Shown here piece after piece: positions 61,978 through 64,000 of a DNA stretch of 64,000 bases. The notes below the pieces were generated by a model. The model had not been told where the DNA came from. It did no database searches and was given only the letters and a program-made list of their open reading frames with translations. Numbering within the stretch: the stretch's first letter is position 1; every line of letters starts with the position of its first letter. A program made the translations under genes and the position numbers. This DNA comes from Sinorhizobium sp. B11 (GTDB lineage Bacteria > Pseudomonadota > Alphaproteobacteria > Rhizobiales > Rhizobiaceae): positions 930,001 through 994,000 of the forward strand of contig CP091034.1 of NCBI GenBank assembly GCA_039725955.1, given 5' to 3'.

Positions 61978-62796
61978 ATGTCTTCTCTTCCCATCGTCGG
62001 CGCCGCCATGACGATCAACGAACTCGAAAACCATCGTGACTGGCTCTTCGAAAAGTCTCGTGATCTCGAACTGCAGAGCTTCATCAATGCAGATGTTCTG
62101 AATGGCGATTGGACCCCGCGCGCCGATCACGTCAGGAAGCTGCTCGACGGCTACAAGGGCCGCGTCGGCATCCATGGCCCGTTCTGGGGATTCGTCATCG
62201 CCTCGCAGGATCCGGATATCCGCGCCGTCGTCTCCCGCCGTATGCTGCAGGGCCTCGATGTCTGCGCTGCGATCGGCGGCACGCATATGGTCGTCCACAG
62301 CCCCTATACGACGTGGGGCTACAACAATCTCGACAACAATCCCGGCGAGCGCGAAAGCATCATCGATTACTGCCATCAGACGATGCGCGATGCGGTGAAG
62401 CGCGCCGAGGAAATCGGCTGCACCCTCGTCATCGAGAACATCGAAGACAAGGACCCGCATATCCGCGTGGCTTTGGCCGAGAGCTTCAACTCACCGGCCG
62501 TCGCCGTCTCGATCGACACCGGCCATGCCCACTATGCCCACGGCTCCACCGGCGCCCCGCCTGTGGATTATTACGTCCATGCCGCCGGCAACCGCCTCGG
62601 CCATGTGCACCTGCAGGATGCCGATGGTTATGCCGACCGCCACTGGGCGCTGGGCGAAGGCACGGTCAACTGGCGTGCGATCTTCGCTGCCCTTGCCAAG
62701 GTCGAAAGCAACCCGCGCCTGATCATCGAGATCAAGGACAAGTCGAAGATCATCGCTTCGGCTGAATACCTGGCTTCGATCGGCGTCGCCCAGTAA
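61978..62796 (+). CDS. Sugar phosphate isomerase/epimerase (xylose isomerase-like TIM barrel)
   Basis: 272 residues. GIHGPFWGFVIASQDPD, GTHMVVHSPYTTWGY, TLVIENIEDKDPHIRVAL, VSIDTGHAHYAHGS and GHVHLQDADGYADRHWALGEGTVNW place the metal ligands Glu, Asp, His and Glu typical of the AP-endonuclease-2/sugar isomerase superfamily. CGGAG lies eight bases before the ATG. Substrate unknown; it is followed closely by a convergent exporter gene. Confidence 0.85.
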   Translation: MSSLPIVGAAMTINELENHRDWLFEKSRDLELQSFINADVLNGDWTPRADHVRKLLDGYKGRVGIHGPFWGFVIASQDPDIRAVVSRRMLQGLDVCAAIGGTHMVVHSPYTTWGYNNLDNNPGERESIIDYCHQTMRDAVKRAEEIGCTLVIENIEDKDPHIRVALAESFNSPAVAVSIDTGHAHYAHGSTGAPPVDYYVHAAGNRLGHVHLQDADGYADRHWALGEGTVNWRAIFAALAKVESNPRLIIEIKDKSKIIASAEYLASIGVAQ

Positions 62797-62838
62797 CGGA
62801 GACAGGCGGCGGGCTGTTCATCCCGCCGCCGTCCGCTT

Positions 62839-64000
62839 TCAGGCAGGCGCATCCTTCGACCGGCGCGTGAAGGCAACGGGCAGGCAGAGCACATAGAAAC
62901 CTGCGCCCAGGACCCAGACAAGCCCCGGGAAAACATCGCGCGAAGCGAAGTAGATGGTGCTGATCGCCAGCGGCCCGATGATCGAGGCAAGGCTGGTCAT
63001 GCTCGCAAGCAGCCCCTGCGCACGTCCCTGATGATCGCTGTCGACGCGCCCTGTCACCAGAGACTGCAGGGCGGGCGCCCCGATGCCGCCGAGGCAGAAG
63101 AGCGGCATCAGCAGGAAGGCCATCCAGCCCTCTGTCACCAGCGCGATGATGATATAGGCGGCGCTGTCGGCGACGATGCCGATCAGGAGCGCACGGTGCT
63201 CCCCCCATCTTTCGCTGATCGGCCCCGCGATGAAGGCCTGCACGACGGCATGGAAGAAGCCGAAAGCGGCGAGCGAGAGACCGACCATCATCGGCGACCA
63301 TGAAAATTTGTCCTGTCCATAGAGCACCCAGATCGTGCCGCCGACCTCGCCGACAAGCGCAAGGACGAAATAGGCGCCGGCGAGGGGCAGCAGCAGCCGG
63401 TAGCCCAGCAGCCAGCGGAAATGCGCCAGCGGCGAAAACTCGTGGCTCTCGGCTTCTGCACCGGTTCTGCGCGTCTCCGGCAGAAGGAAGAAAGCCATCA
63501 GCAGGTTGGCTGCATTGAGCCCTGCAGCGGCGATGAAGGGCAGCCGCACGGACAACTCACCCAACACGCCGCCGATCGCCGGTCCGGCGATGAAGCCGAT
63601 GCCGAAGCAGGCGCTGAGCTGGCCGAAGCGGCGCGTGCGCTCGGCATCTTCGGTAATGTCGGTCACGCAGGCGGCAGCGACCGCATTGCTGGCACCGGTA
63701 ATGCCGGCGATCGCCCGGCCGATGAAGAGCAGCCAGAGCGATGGAGCAACGGCCATGAACACGTAGTCGAACGCCGCCCCGCCAAGCGACAGCATCAGCA
63801 CCGGCTTGCGGCCGAACCGGTCCGACAGCGACCCGAGCACCGGAGAGAAGATGAACTGCATCAGCGCATAAAGCGCCAGAAAGGCACCGAATCGCCATCC
63901 GAGATTGTCGGTATGGCCGACATCCTCCAGGAGCCGCGGAAAGATCGGCAGGGTCAGCCCGATGCCGGCCGCATCGAGGATGACGGTGGCATAGATGACG
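62839..64000 (-). CDS. MFS exporter, TetA-like (5' end outside window)
   Basis: The frame is open to the right edge, so the first residues are missing; about 387 residues are visible. It carries VILDAAGIGLTLPIFPRLL, the SPVLGSLSDRFGRKPVLMLSL loop (motif A), GRAIAGITGASNAVAAACVTDIT and IGFIAGPAIGGVLGE, typical of the 12-helix tetracycline/drug exporter branch. An ATG at 63861 is internal, not the start. Substrate unknown; many chromosomal homologues are not tetracycline pumps. Confidence 0.85.
   Translation of the reverse strand, partial: VIYATVILDAAGIGLTLPIFPRLLEDVGHTDNLGWRFGAFLALYALMQFIFSPVLGSLSDRFGRKPVLMLSLGGAAFDYVFMAVAPSLWLLFIGRAIAGITGASNAVAAACVTDITEDAERTRRFGQLSACFGIGFIAGPAIGGVLGELSVRLPFIAAAGLNAANLLMAFFLLPETRRTGAEAESHEFSPLAHFRWLLGYRLLLPLAGAYFVLALVGEVGGTIWVLYGQDKFSWSPMMVGLSLAAFGFFHAVVQAFIAGPISERWGEHRALLIGIVADSAAYIIIALVTEGWMAFLLMPLFCLGGIGAPALQSLVTGRVDSDHQGRAQGLLASMTSLASIIGPLAISTIYFASRDVFPGLVWVLGAGFYVLCLPVAFTRRSKDAPA

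Noticed and set aside
62839..64000. Naming the exporter tetA (tetracycline resistance)
   Set aside because: Only family-level similarity is visible and chromosomal homologues often have other substrates, so no resistance claim is made.

Overview
The window looks like chromosomal DNA of a Rhizobium-type alphaproteobacterium (family Rhizobiaceae). The evidence is GC-rich coding with dense, mostly short operons, a class 3 zinc asparaginase of the Rhizobium etli type, a betI-betB-betA choline cluster, a DNA-ligase-associated exonuclease/ligase pair, a TIGR03808-type Tat-exported beta-helix protein, an Ohr/OhrR pair, and several copies of a palindromic intergenic repeat resembling those known from rhizobia. 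I see no tRNA, rRNA, CRISPR array, insertion sequence, phage or integron. The window reads as ordinary core/accessory chromosome.

Layout. 1-7.6 kb: end of a MocR/GntR regulator, a periplasmic Do-type protease, a LacI regulator, then the sulfate-assimilation operon cysH-cysD-cysN facing a divergent Rrf2 regulator. 7.7-10.2 kb: two small membrane/secreted proteins, a flavodoxin-like protein and an ECF41 sigma factor with a recognisable target promoter in front of its own gene. 10.2-14.1 kb: betA, betB and betI for glycine betaine synthesis; betB is frameshifted and betI probably carries a one-base insertion. 14.2-18.2 kb: an HdeD-like protein, an orphan ParD-like antitoxin, an EAL/CBS/GGDEF protein and a quinone oxidoreductase. 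18.2-29.7 kb: a transporter with a divergent SufR-like regulator, a sugar efflux transporter, asparaginase, a DeoR regulator facing a DUF4406 gene across repeated operator boxes, two glutathione transferases, a LysR regulator and a beta-helix protein. 29.7-40.1 kb: a PAS-GAF-GGDEF-EAL protein, a glycerophosphodiesterase, hydrolases, the exonuclease/ligase pair and two tandem L,D-transpeptidases.

40.1-64 kb: LysR/MFS, OhrR/Ohr, a di-heme peroxidase facing a phosphoesterase, MerR-aldo/keto reductase, MarR facing DUF899-DUF1579-VOC genes, an ABC-F ATPase preceded by a probable leader peptide and hairpins, a HerA-like ATPase, a DUF2267-like gene under a perfect palindrome, a lone zwf, a LysE exporter under a 22-bp near-palindrome, trans-aconitate methyltransferase, a cupin, a sugar isomerase and a truncated TetA-like exporter.

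The recurring theme is local regulation: many regulators sit next to, or face, a single target gene, and the gaps between them carry clear inverted repeats. The most interesting items are the ABC-F leader, the ECF41 promoter, the Shine-Dalgarno hairpin before a glutathione transferase gene, the SufR-like and DeoR operators, and the two homopolymer-associated frame problems in the bet operon. I found no obviously new multi-gene system. All family names come from reading the sequence, without database searches.
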